DNA from: CAZPMO01 sp964587515
Lineage (GTDB): Bacteria; Pseudomonadota; Alphaproteobacteria; MPNO01
Direction: 5' to 3'
Assembly: GCA_964587515.1 (NCBI GenBank)
Contig: CAZPMO010000129.1
Span: 1 to 13,606 of the forward strand
Length of the DNA: 13,606 nt
The notes below the pieces were generated by a model. The model was given only the letters and a program-made list of their open reading frames with translations, was not told the DNA's origin and made no database searches. The position numbers were made by a program, and so were the translations under genes. Positions 1 through 5,461 of the stretch are shown here, in pieces (within the stretch, counting starts at the first letter, position 1; each line of letters begins with the position of its first letter).

Positions 1-32
1 GGTCAACAGCTCGGCCGCGGTTTCTCCTAATG

Positions 33-58
33 AAAAACCCCGGCTCACTTTTCCGGGG
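33..58 (-). terminator. Rho-independent terminator overlapping a gene end
   Basis: On the minus strand CCCCGG (58-53) pairs with CCGGGG (43-38) across a 9-base loop and is followed by TTTTT (37-33). The hairpin contains the TGA stop (47-45) of the 48-residue gene in its loop, so the last coding bases form one arm. It closes the transposase/small-gene transcription unit. Confidence 0.7.
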
Positions 59-191
59 CTTTCTTCTTCGGCTTGGCCTTGGCCAGCCGCTTTAACTTTT
101 CATCGAAGGCGGCTTCGTTCTCGTCGGCTTCAAGTTCACGGGCCGTGTCGATGAATTTCTGTTTTTGTGATTTTGGTTGATCAGGCACCAT
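45..191 (-). CDS. 48-residue charged conserved small protein
   Basis: The reading frame runs from ATG at 191 to TGA at 45-47. The protein begins MVPDQPKSQKQKFIDTAREL, continues with an acidic stretch (LEADENEAAFDEKL) and ends in a lysine/alanine/proline-rich tail (KRLAKAKPKKKAPEK). It is strongly amphipathic and probably helical, with no membrane segment. From memory, proteins with this KFIDTARELEADE-like core are common small hypotheticals in alphaproteobacteria; I know no function. The start overlaps the end of the preceding gene by 11 bases, which suggests translational coupling. Being a small, charged, coupled partner of a possible RelE/ParE-like protein, it could be an antitoxin-like or accessory protein, but that is inference. 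A terminator sits on its 3' end. Confidence 0.65.
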   Translation of the reverse strand: MVPDQPKSQKQKFIDTARELEADENEAAFDEKLKRLAKAKPKKKAPEK

Positions 192-483
192 CAAAACCTG
201 CCGTCACATCAACCACAATTACCTCGTCGTCATCAAACGTAAAAAGGATCGTTATGTCGGGCGTCTTGGCGATGTTATCGCCAGCGCGGCGGTGGAGGTA
301 ATATGTTTCTTCGCCGACCACTCTCTTCTTCGTCTCTAGATCATCGCAGGCGCGGGCGAGAATCCATTTAAGCGCGTCGTAGGCTTCGTCGAAGCGCGGG
401 TGCTGATCAACAAGCGAATCGACAGAAGTTGAAGCCTCTGGCTCTTCGACAATTGTGCACGCAAGGAAGCCCCAACGTGCCAC
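181..483 (-). CDS. 100-residue protein, weakly RelE/ParE-like
   Basis: The start is GTG at 483-481, chosen because GGAGG (493-489) lies 5 bases upstream. The N-terminal half has a helix-like stretch (FDEAYDALKWILARACDDL, about residues 31-49). The C-terminal half reads as alternating strands, ending DITILFTFDDDEVIVVDVTA (residues 76-95). Helices followed by strands with a PDI-x-ILFTFDDDEV pattern recall RelE/ParE-fold toxins, but the similarity is weak and I cannot see a catalytic set. It begins 15 bases after the native transposase stop and its 3' end overlaps the 48-residue gene by 11 bases, so the three are probably cotranscribed. It could equally be an unrelated passenger protein. Confidence 0.65.
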   Translation of the reverse strand: MARWGFLACTIVEEPEASTSVDSLVDQHPRFDEAYDALKWILARACDDLETKKRVVGEETYYLHRRAGDNIAKTPDITILFTFDDDEVIVVDVTAGFDGA

Positions 484-1460
484 TCTATCCTCCAGCCCCT
501 ACTCAGCATCGAGCCTTTCGAATCGACGCTTGATGGCCGCGTTTGCCCAATCTTCGTCTGCTTTCGTAGCCGTTTTCCAACAATACCTGCCAACGCTGAT
601 TCGGTGCGCTGATTATCATCAACACCCAACGCCACGCGATAGTTGTAGCGGAAATCGAACTCGCCGAGATAGCGCTTCAAATGCTGTTGGCCGCAATGCT
701 GATAGACGCCGCCAAGGCCGCGTTTCAGAAGTGAGAAATAACTCTCGACCGTGTTCGTGTGCCAGAAGTTGCCGCGAACGTATTCCTCGATAGAGTGGTT
801 GACGGTGCCGTGGCCGGTGAACTCACGGCCCATCTTCCTGTACTGCCGGGCTTCGTCGGTCATCAGATACGACTTGCGGTCAACGTGCGTCACGAGGATC
901 GGGCGCAAGGTCTTGGCCGTCACTGACACCACATGATGGGACGACACAAACCCGTCTCGCTCGACCAGCGAGAACACAGCTTCCTTCGTCGGGATCGGCG
1001 CGCCGCGATGTGCATTCTTCGCCTTGCCGCCGACGAACGTTTCGTCAGCCTCGACAACCTTGTTCGCTCCGCCAAGCCCGTCGGGCACCTTGCCCTCGCG
1101 CATCGCCTCGCGAATTCGGTGCGCCAGAAACCACGCCGACTTGTACGTGATCTCCAACGTCCGGTGCAGTTGATGCGCCGACACGCCCTTTTTGCTGGAG
1201 CACATCAGATACGTCGCCTGCAACATTTTATGCAGCGGCATACGGCCATGCTCGAAAACCGTTCCGACCTTGCACGTGAATTGCTTGCGGCAGGCGTAGC
1301 ATTTCCAGAGGCCGATCCGCGTGCTTTTGCCCTTGAGTTTGCTCGCCTGATCAACAACGCCGCAATGCGGACAACGTGGGCCGTCCGGCCACAAAACCGT
1401 CTCTAAATAAGCGAAGGCTGCCCGCTCATTGTGGAAGTGCTTTTTTGAAAGGATCGACAT
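336..1460 (-). CDS. IS1595-family (ISXO2-like) transposase, frameshifted at its C-terminus
   Basis: A DDE-type transposase that moves its own element. The N-terminal zinc ribbon has CPHC at residues 30-33 and CYAC at 54-57. The catalytic core has the first Asp in VVEADETFVGGK (D139), the second in LMTDEA (D202), and the family hallmark HTNTVES (N236, E239) followed by LLKRGLGGVYQ and EFDFRYNYR. After GKRL (residues 295-298) the open frame continues into an unrelated 76-residue tail that overlaps the next gene. In the -1 frame the sequence reads T-KADEDWANAAIKRRFERL-DAE and stops at TAG 499-501. As GKRLT is what the family usually has there, one base seems to have been lost near 567, and the native end is probably 499. 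The catalytic core is intact, so activity may remain. No clear ribosome-binding site precedes the ATG at 1460. Confidence 0.9.
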   Translation of the reverse strand: MSILSKKHFHNERAAFAYLETVLWPDGPRCPHCGVVDQASKLKGKSTRIGLWKCYACRKQFTCKVGTVFEHGRMPLHKMLQATYLMCSSKKGVSAHQLHRTLEITYKSAWFLAHRIREAMREGKVPDGLGGANKVVEADETFVGGKAKNAHRGAPIPTKEAVFSLVERDGFVSSHHVVSVTAKTLRPILVTHVDRKSYLMTDEARQYRKMGREFTGHGTVNHSIEEYVRGNFWHTNTVESYFSLLKRGLGGVYQHCGQQHLKRYLGEFDFRYNYRVALGVDDNQRTESALAGIVGKRLRKQTKIGQTRPSSVDSKGSMLSRGWRIEWHVGASLRAQLSKSQRLQLLSIRLLISTRASTKPTTRLNGFSPAPAMI

Positions 1461-1493
1461 AACCGTAACACGTTTGATTCATTTGATGAACCA

Positions 1494-1522
1494 ACTATAC
1501 GAGAACGTAATGGGTTTGTAAA
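1494..1522 (-). promoter_or_regulatory. Probable sigma-70-type promoter of the transposase
   Basis: On the minus strand TTTACA (1522-1517) is separated by 17 bases from TATAGT (1499-1494); each box matches consensus at 5 of 6 positions. It lies inside the right end of the element, as is usual for insertion sequences. A short inverted repeat, TTCAT-CAA-ATGAA (1490-1478), sits between the promoter and the start codon and could form a small leader hairpin or operator half-sites. Confidence 0.6.
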
Positions 1523-1534
1523 GTATACAATACC

Positions 1535-1807
1535 CTAAAGAACTATAAATTCCGCCAAAAACTCCTGGTTTACAGCGCCTATGAGCTTAGAAATTCCAGT
1601 TAATTGATCAGAGTATTTTGCTTTAAAAGATCCTTCAATGTTTTCGATACTTTTTACAGTTGTGTCGAGATCACCAGACCATGTTCGTATATACATAGGA
1701 ATGGCATCCGTTGCTTTTTTGAAAACCTCAATCTCCCGATCCCCGCAATCGTGGAGCTTTTTTTTTGAAAACCAATACCGAATATGGTTTGTTTTCAAGG
1801 CTCGCAA
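1535..1807 (-). pseudogene. AT-rich reading frame fragment cut by the insertion element
   Basis: An unrecognised frame of up to 90 codons beginning at a TTG (1807); there is no convincing ribosome-binding site, and an in-frame stop lies shortly upstream. The predicted protein has a basic start (IRYWFSKKKLHDCGDREIEV) and a helix-rich remainder, with no motif I know. Its TAG stop (1537-1535) is made of two flanking bases plus the first G of the probable element end, so the natural C-terminus was likely removed by the insertion. The base composition is far lower in GC than the housekeeping genes next to it, pointing to foreign DNA. It may be a real truncated gene or only a chance frame in AT-rich DNA. 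Confidence 0.35.
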
Positions 1808-1924
1808 CTCCGCGTAAAAATTTTCGTATCAACTCATTGTAGCATTATCACTACCTTATTCTCTTTTCTTGTTCAACAAGAAGGCATCCTTTTGACGTTT
1901 GGTCAAGGGGTGCATATTGAATGG
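1808..1924. other. AT-rich intergenic stretch with a near-perfect palindrome
   Basis: No gene is visible here. The segment downstream of argC contains TTCTTGTT-C-AACAAGAA at 1866-1882, with 8-base arms around one centre base, and a weaker TTGAC-GTTTG-GTCAA hairpin at 1892-1906. Neither is followed by a clear T-tract, so I do not call a terminator. They could be operator-like sites or remnants of mobile DNA. Confidence 0.4.
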
Positions 1925-2881
1925 TTACATTTCCAGCCCGGCGGTCTCGTCCAGGCCGAACATCAAATTCAGGTTCTGCACCGCCTGTCCGGAGGCGCCC
2001 TTGCCGAGATTGTCGAGCACCGCGGCCAGCGCCACCTGGCCGCGCTCTTCATTGCCGAACACATAAAGCACCAGATCGTTGGCGCCGTTGACCTCCTCGG
2101 GATCGAGCAGCGCGGCGCGGGCCTCGGCCTCGGCCGCGCCGGCGACGGTCACATAGCGCCGGCCGCGATAGTGATCGGCCAGCGCCGCGGCGACCGCCGC
2201 CACGGTAGGCGCGCCCGGCAGCGACCAAAGCTGCAACGGCGCCTCGACGATCATACCCTGGCGAAACCGCCCGACGCTGGGCGTGAACAAGGGCGGATGG
2301 TCGAGCCCCGCATGCAGCCGCATTTCCGGCACGTGCTTGTGCGCCAGGCCGAGCCCGTAGGCGAAATATCTGCTGGCGATGGGATCGGCGCTGTCGGAAT
2401 CCTCGAAACGCGCGATCAGCGACTTGCCGCCGCCGGAATAGCCCGACACCGCGTTCACGGTGACCGGGTAATCGGCGGGCAGCAGACCGGCATCGATCAG
2501 CGGGCGGATCAGCGCCACCGCGCCGGTCGCGTAGCAGCCGGGGTTGGTCACGCGCGGCGCCGCCGCGATACGCGCCGTTTGGTCGGCCGTCATCTCAGGA
2601 AATCCGTAAGTCCAGCCGTCGGCGACGCGGTGCGCGGTGGAGGCGTCGATCACCCTTGTGCGCGCGTTCTTGATCATCGCGACCGCGTCGCGCGCCGCGT
2701 CGTCGGGCAGGCACAGGATCGCGAGATCGCTGTCGTTGAGCGCCTCGCGCCGCGCCGCGGCGTCCTTGCGCGCATCGTCGGACAGATGGACGAGCGAAAG
2801 CTCCGCCCGTCCCGCCAGACGTTCGCTGATCTGCAGGCCCGTGGTGCCCGCCTCGCCGTCGATAAACACCGTCACAGCCAT
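1925..2881 (-). CDS. argC: N-acetyl-gamma-glutamyl-phosphate reductase, short type 2 form
   Basis: Third step of arginine synthesis: NADPH-dependent reduction of N-acetylglutamyl 5-phosphate to the semialdehyde, in the cytoplasm. The 318-residue length fits the type 2 ArgC class. The N-terminal dinucleotide loop is VFIDGEAGTTGLQI (residues 5-18), the catalytic cysteine lies in NPGCYATG (C116), and the conserved histidine segment is AHKHVPEM (residues 180-187). The start at 2881 is chosen because the fold begins immediately (MAVTVFIDGEAG) and GGAAGGA lies 8 bases upstream; a start at 2911 would add ten unconserved residues. It lies downstream of rplM-rpsI, an order common in alphaproteobacteria, but behind a hairpin, so it is either transcribed by read-through or from its own promoter. 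Confidence 0.95.
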   Translation of the reverse strand: MAVTVFIDGEAGTTGLQISERLAGRAELSLVHLSDDARKDAAARREALNDSDLAILCLPDDAARDAVAMIKNARTRVIDASTAHRVADGWTYGFPEMTADQTARIAAAPRVTNPGCYATGAVALIRPLIDAGLLPADYPVTVNAVSGYSGGGKSLIARFEDSDSADPIASRYFAYGLGLAHKHVPEMRLHAGLDHPPLFTPSVGRFRQGMIVEAPLQLWSLPGAPTVAAVAAALADHYRGRRYVTVAGAAEAEARAALLDPEEVNGANDLVLYVFGNEERGQVALAAVLDNLGKGASGQAVQNLNLMFGLDETAGLEM

Positions 2882-2912
2882 GGCCGTGATCCTTCCAACT
2901 GCCCTGAACAAG

Positions 2913-2938
2913 AAGGGCGCCCCGCGAGGGACGCCCTT
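2913..2938 (-). terminator. Hairpin between rpsI and argC
   Basis: On the minus strand AAGGGCGTCCC (2938-2928) pairs with GGGGCGCCCTT (2923-2913) over a TCGC loop, giving an 11-pair stem with one T-G wobble. The bases after it (CTTGTTC) are only moderately T-rich, so termination may be partial. It separates the ribosomal protein genes from argC, whose start codon is about 30 bases further on. Confidence 0.65.
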
Positions 2939-2966
2939 ATAACAGAAATGCGTACCCCTGGCGGGA

Positions 2967-3479
2967 TTAACGTTTCGAGAACTGGAAGCTGCGTCGGGCT
3001 TTGGCCTTGCCGTATTTCTTGCGTTCGACGACGCGCGAATCGCGGGTCAGGAAGCCGCCCTTCTTCAGCACCGGGCGCAGGCCCGGCTCGTAATAGGTCA
3101 GCGCGCGGCTGAGGCCGTGGCGCACGGCGCCGGCCTGTCCCGACAACCCGCCGCCCTTGACCGTGCACCAGATATCGAACTGGTTCTTGCGCTCGGCCAC
3201 CTCGAGCGGCTGGTTGAGGATCATCTGCAGCACCGGGCGCGCGAAATAGGCCTTGCCTTCGCGCCCGTTGACGGTGATCTGGCCGTTGCCCGGCTTGATC
3301 CAGACGCGGGCGACGGCGTTCTTGCGCCGCCCGGTCGCGTAGCTGCGCCCCAGGCCGTCGATTTTGGGCTCGACCGAAGCCGCTTCCTCGGTCGGGGTCG
3401 GGGTCGGGGTCGCGGTCTCGGCGCTAGCCAGAGCCTCGGCCATCACGTCGCCGAGTGTCGCGCTGTCCTCGTCAGCCAT
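2967..3479 (-). CDS. rpsI: 30S ribosomal protein S9
   Basis: Small-subunit protein whose basic C-terminal tail reaches the P-site tRNA. It is recognised by YATGRRKNAVARVW (from about residue 48), the signature GGGLSGQAGAVRHGLSRAL, and the ending KARRSFQFSKR. The 170-residue length includes an acidic, alanine/proline-rich N-terminal extension of about 45 residues, usual in alphaproteobacteria, with a TPTPTPT run encoded by a six-base repeat. It starts 2 bases after the rplM stop, and GGAGG (3495-3491) inside the rplM end lies 11 bases before the ATG, so the two are cotranscribed and probably coupled. Confidence 0.97.
   Translation of the reverse strand: MADEDSATLGDVMAEALASAETATPTPTPTEEAASVEPKIDGLGRSYATGRRKNAVARVWIKPGNGQITVNGREGKAYFARPVLQMILNQPLEVAERKNQFDIWCTVKGGGLSGQAGAVRHGLSRALTYYEPGLRPVLKKGGFLTRDSRVVERKKYGKAKARRSFQFSKR
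3391..3420. repeat. Six-base tandem repeat inside rpsI
   Basis: The unit gtcggg occurs three times in a row (3391-3408), followed by two imperfect copies (gtcgcg, gtctcg). On the minus strand it encodes the alternating Pro-Thr run in the N-terminal extension of S9. A six-base unit keeps the frame, so copy-number change would only lengthen or shorten the linker. Confidence 0.8.
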
Positions 3480-3481
3480 GA

Positions 3482-3946
3482 TCAGGCGTTCCTCCGGTTC
3501 TTGGGATTCATCGCGGCGAGGTCCAGGGTCTCCGGGCTCTGCGCCTCATGGGGATGCTCGGGGCCGACATAGACCTTGAGCTTGCGATACTGCTGGCGGC
3601 CCATGGGCCCCTTCGGCAGCATGCGCTCGATGGCCTTCTGGACGATGCGTTCCGGGTGGCCGCCTTCGAGAATCTGGTTCGCCGTGCGGCTCTTGATGCC
3701 GCCGGGATAGCCGGTATGCCAGTAATAGGTCTTCTGCTCGCGCTTGCGGCCGGTCATGCGCACCTTTTCGGCATTGATGACCACGATATGGTCACCGCAA
3801 TCGATATTGGGCGTGAACATCGGCTTGTGCTTGCCGCGCAGCATCTTCGCCGCGATCGTCGCAAGCCGTCCCAGAACGACATCCTCGGCGTCGATCAGGA
3901 ACCACTTGGCCTCGACATCGTCGGGCTTGGCGGAATAGGTTTTCAT
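3482..3946 (-). CDS. rplM: 50S ribosomal protein L13
   Basis: Early-assembling large-subunit protein that binds 23S rRNA. Family features are the start MKTYSAKPDDVEAKWFLIDA, VVLGRLATIAAKMLRGKHKP, the central block around DCGDHIVVINAEKV, YYWHTGYPGGIK, and the C-terminal ERMLPKGPMGRQQYRKLKVY. The 154-residue length is normal. It is the first gene of the rplM-rpsI unit and follows a good sigma-70-type promoter. The segment before the ATG (GAGCGAGACGCC) has only a weak ribosome-binding site. Confidence 0.97.
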   Translation of the reverse strand: MKTYSAKPDDVEAKWFLIDAEDVVLGRLATIAAKMLRGKHKPMFTPNIDCGDHIVVINAEKVRMTGRKREQKTYYWHTGYPGGIKSRTANQILEGGHPERIVQKAIERMLPKGPMGRQQYRKLKVYVGPEHPHEAQSPETLDLAAMNPKNRRNA

Positions 3947-3997
3947 GGCGTCTCGCTCACAGGCCGGACCGTCGCCGGCGGATTTGAAAGGCGGCGG

Positions 3998-4025
3998 AGT
4001 ATGTCATGATTTTCTGCCCAGTCAA
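3998..4025 (-). promoter_or_regulatory. Sigma-70-type promoter of rplM-rpsI
   Basis: On the minus strand TTGACT (4025-4020, 5 of 6) is separated by 16 bases from CATACT (4003-3998, 4 of 6). It stands 52 bases before the rplM ATG, leaving a short leader suited to a ribosomal protein operon. Confidence 0.6.
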
Positions 4026-4042
4026 TACGAAAAAACCGTGTT

Positions 4043-4071
4043 TTGGCAGATGGTTAGAATAACTGTACCAT
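4043..4071 (+). promoter_or_regulatory. Candidate promoter of the crotonase/CoA-binding/metY operon
   Basis: TTGGCA (4043-4048) and TACCAT (4066-4071) are 17 bases apart, with 5 and 4 consensus matches. The second box lies within the perfect 12-base palindrome GTACCATGGTAC (4065-4076), which could be a repressor site. The promoter is divergent from that of rplM, in the same 220-base intergenic region. Confidence 0.4.
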
Positions 4072-4076
4072 GGTAC
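4065..4076. repeat. Perfect 12-base palindrome GTACCATGGTAC
   Basis: The sequence is its own reverse complement. It overlaps the candidate -10 box of the divergent plus-strand operon, a position suited to an operator, but no particular regulator is implied. Confidence 0.5.
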
Positions 4077-4166
4077 CGCTACTCGCGGGTTTGACGCGGA
4101 CGGGGATCGCGGTACATGTTCGAAAGTGCGCCCGCAATCGCGTTGGGAAGGCGGATAACGGCTACC

Positions 4167-4964
4167 ATGAACAGAGAAACGACTAAGGGGGAAACGGTCC
4201 TGTTGCGCCAGGACGCGGACGGGGTCGCGACCTTGACCCTGAACCGACCGAAGGCGCGCAACGCGCTGTCGGTGGCGCTGATCGCAGCGCTGAAACGCGA
4301 AATCGACGCCATCGCCGATGACGACGGGGTTCGCGTGGTCGTGATCGCGGCGAACGGCCCGGCCTTCTGCGCCGGCCACGACTTCAAGGAAATGCGCGCC
4401 GATCCCGGGCTCGAGGCCTACGAGTCGCTGTTCAACGCTTCCAGCGCGCTGATGATGGCGATCATCCACCTGCCGAAACCGGTGATCGCGCGGGTCCACG
4501 CCACCGCGACGGCGGCGGGCTGCCAGCTGGTGGCGTCGTGCGATCTCGCCATCGCCGCGGCGGACGCGAATTTCGCGACGCCGGGCGTTAATATCGGGCT
4601 GTTCTGTTCGACGCCCATGGTGGCGCTGAGCCGCAACATAGGGCGCAAGCAGGCGATGGAAATGCTGCTGACCGGCGAGGCGATCGACGCCGCGACCGCG
4701 GCGCGCCATGGCTTGATCAATCGCGCCGTCCCGGCGGACGAGCTTGACGATGAGGTCGCCGCGCTGGCCCGGACCATCACCTCGAAATCGCCGCTGATCC
4801 TCGCCATCGGCAAGGAAGCCTTCTATCGCCAGATCGAGATGCCGCTGGCCGACGCCTATGATTACGCGTCCCGTGTGATGGCCCGCAACATGCTGACCCG
4901 CGACGCGGTCGAGGGCATCGACGCCTTCATCGAAAAACGCGCGCCGCAATGGGAGGGACGCTGA
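4167..4964 (+). CDS. Enoyl-CoA hydratase/isomerase family protein, ECHDC3-like
   Basis: A crotonase-fold protein of 265 residues, presumably binding an acyl-CoA. The fold is shown by VATLTLNRPKARNALS (residues 20-35), the oxyanion-hole segment AFCAGHDFKEM (66-76), and ATAAGCQLVASCDLAIA (114-130). The block FATPGVNIGLFCSTPMVALS is the hallmark of the ECHDC3 branch. Where classical hydratases have two catalytic glutamates this protein has Q120 (AGCQLV) and G140 (TPGVN), so ordinary hydration of crotonyl-CoA is unlikely and the reaction is unknown. The start at 4167 matches the beginning of family similarity; an upstream ATG at 4116 (preceded by GGGGA at 8-9 bases) would add 17 residues and cannot be excluded. 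It is the first gene of an operon with the CoA-binding protein, only 2 bases downstream. Confidence 0.9.
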   Translation: MNRETTKGETVLLRQDADGVATLTLNRPKARNALSVALIAALKREIDAIADDDGVRVVVIAANGPAFCAGHDFKEMRADPGLEAYESLFNASSALMMAIIHLPKPVIARVHATATAAGCQLVASCDLAIAAADANFATPGVNIGLFCSTPMVALSRNIGRKQAMEMLLTGEAIDAATAARHGLINRAVPADELDDEVAALARTITSKSPLILAIGKEAFYRQIEMPLADAYDYASRVMARNMLTRDAVEGIDAFIEKRAPQWEGR

Positions 4965-4966
4965 GG

Positions 4967-5461
4967 ATGGACGAGCTTTTCTATTCGGACGAGTTGATCC
5001 GGCGCATCCTGGACGAGACCCGGACGATCGCCATGGTCGGCGGCTCGGCCAACTGGGTGCGCCCGTCCAACTTCGCGATGAAATATCTCCAGCCCAAGGG
5101 CTACCGCGTGATCCCGGTGAACCCCGGCGGGGCCGGCGATACGGTTCTTGGCGAGACCGTTTACGCCACGCTGGCCGATATTCCGGTCGAATTCGAGATG
5201 GTCGATATTTTCCGGAACTCCGAAGCCGCCGGCGGAGTCGTCGACGAGGCGATCGCGATCGCGCCCGAGAAGGGCATAAAGGTGATCTGGATGCAGCTTG
5301 GCGTGCGCAACGACGAGGCGGCGGCGCGGGCCGAAGCGGCGGGGCTGACGGTGATCATGGACCGCTGCCCCAAGATCGAGTATGGCCGCCTGCATCACGA
5401 ACTCGGCTGGTCGGGCGTCAGTACCGGCGTGATTTCCTCCAAACGACCGAGGCTCAGATAA
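4967..5461 (+). CDS. CoA-binding protein, YccU type
   Basis: A 164-residue Rossmann-fold protein of the small CoA-binding family. The nucleotide-binding part is TIAMVGGSANWVRPSNFAMK, followed by YRVIPVNPG. Later come a strand/helix block with ATLADIPVEFEMVDIFRNSE, a block with IKVIWMQLGVRNDEAAARAE, and near the end VIMDRCPKIEYGRL, where a cysteine stands in the family's conserved place. Its start follows the crotonase stop by 2 bases, with GGGAGGGA upstream, and its TAA overlaps the next ATG by one base, so the three proteins should be made together. This family often lies beside O-acetylhomoserine sulfhydrylase genes in alphaproteobacteria. The biochemical role is unknown. Confidence 0.9.
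   Translation: MDELFYSDELIRRILDETRTIAMVGGSANWVRPSNFAMKYLQPKGYRVIPVNPGGAGDTVLGETVYATLADIPVEFEMVDIFRNSEAAGGVVDEAIAIAPEKGIKVIWMQLGVRNDEAAARAEAAGLTVIMDRCPKIEYGRLHHELGWSGVSTGVISSKRPRLR

Larger units (their letters stand above)
1..1535 (-). mobile_element. IS1595-family insertion element, left end outside the window, possibly with passenger genes
   Basis: The element is defined by an IS1595-type transposase and a probable right end at 1535. Read inward on the minus strand, that end starts GGGTATTGTATAC and contains the transposase promoter. No matching inverted repeat appears anywhere from 1 to 500, so the left end should lie before position 1. Only 15 bases separate the native transposase stop (499-501) from the next gene start (483), leaving no room for an inverted repeat between them, and a terminator follows the second small gene. 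I infer that the two small genes are cargo. Some IS1595-family members are known to carry passenger genes. The 8 bases beyond the end (1536-1543, taaagaac) would be the target duplication if the family rule of 8 bp holds. The boundaries are inferred. Confidence 0.55.

Noticed and set aside
455..1406. Plus-strand frames opposite the transposase
   Set aside because: No domain or ribosome-binding site; antisense to a conserved DDE transposase.
1784..3112. Long plus-strand open frame (442 codons) opposite argC
   Set aside because: It is the high-GC shadow of argC and part of rpsI, rich in Arg/His/Gly/Ala with no domain; the minus-strand genes have clear catalytic motifs.
3957..4949. 330-codon minus-strand frame opposite the crotonase gene
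   Set aside because: Arg/His/Gly-rich shadow; the plus strand encodes a clear ECHDC3-like protein.
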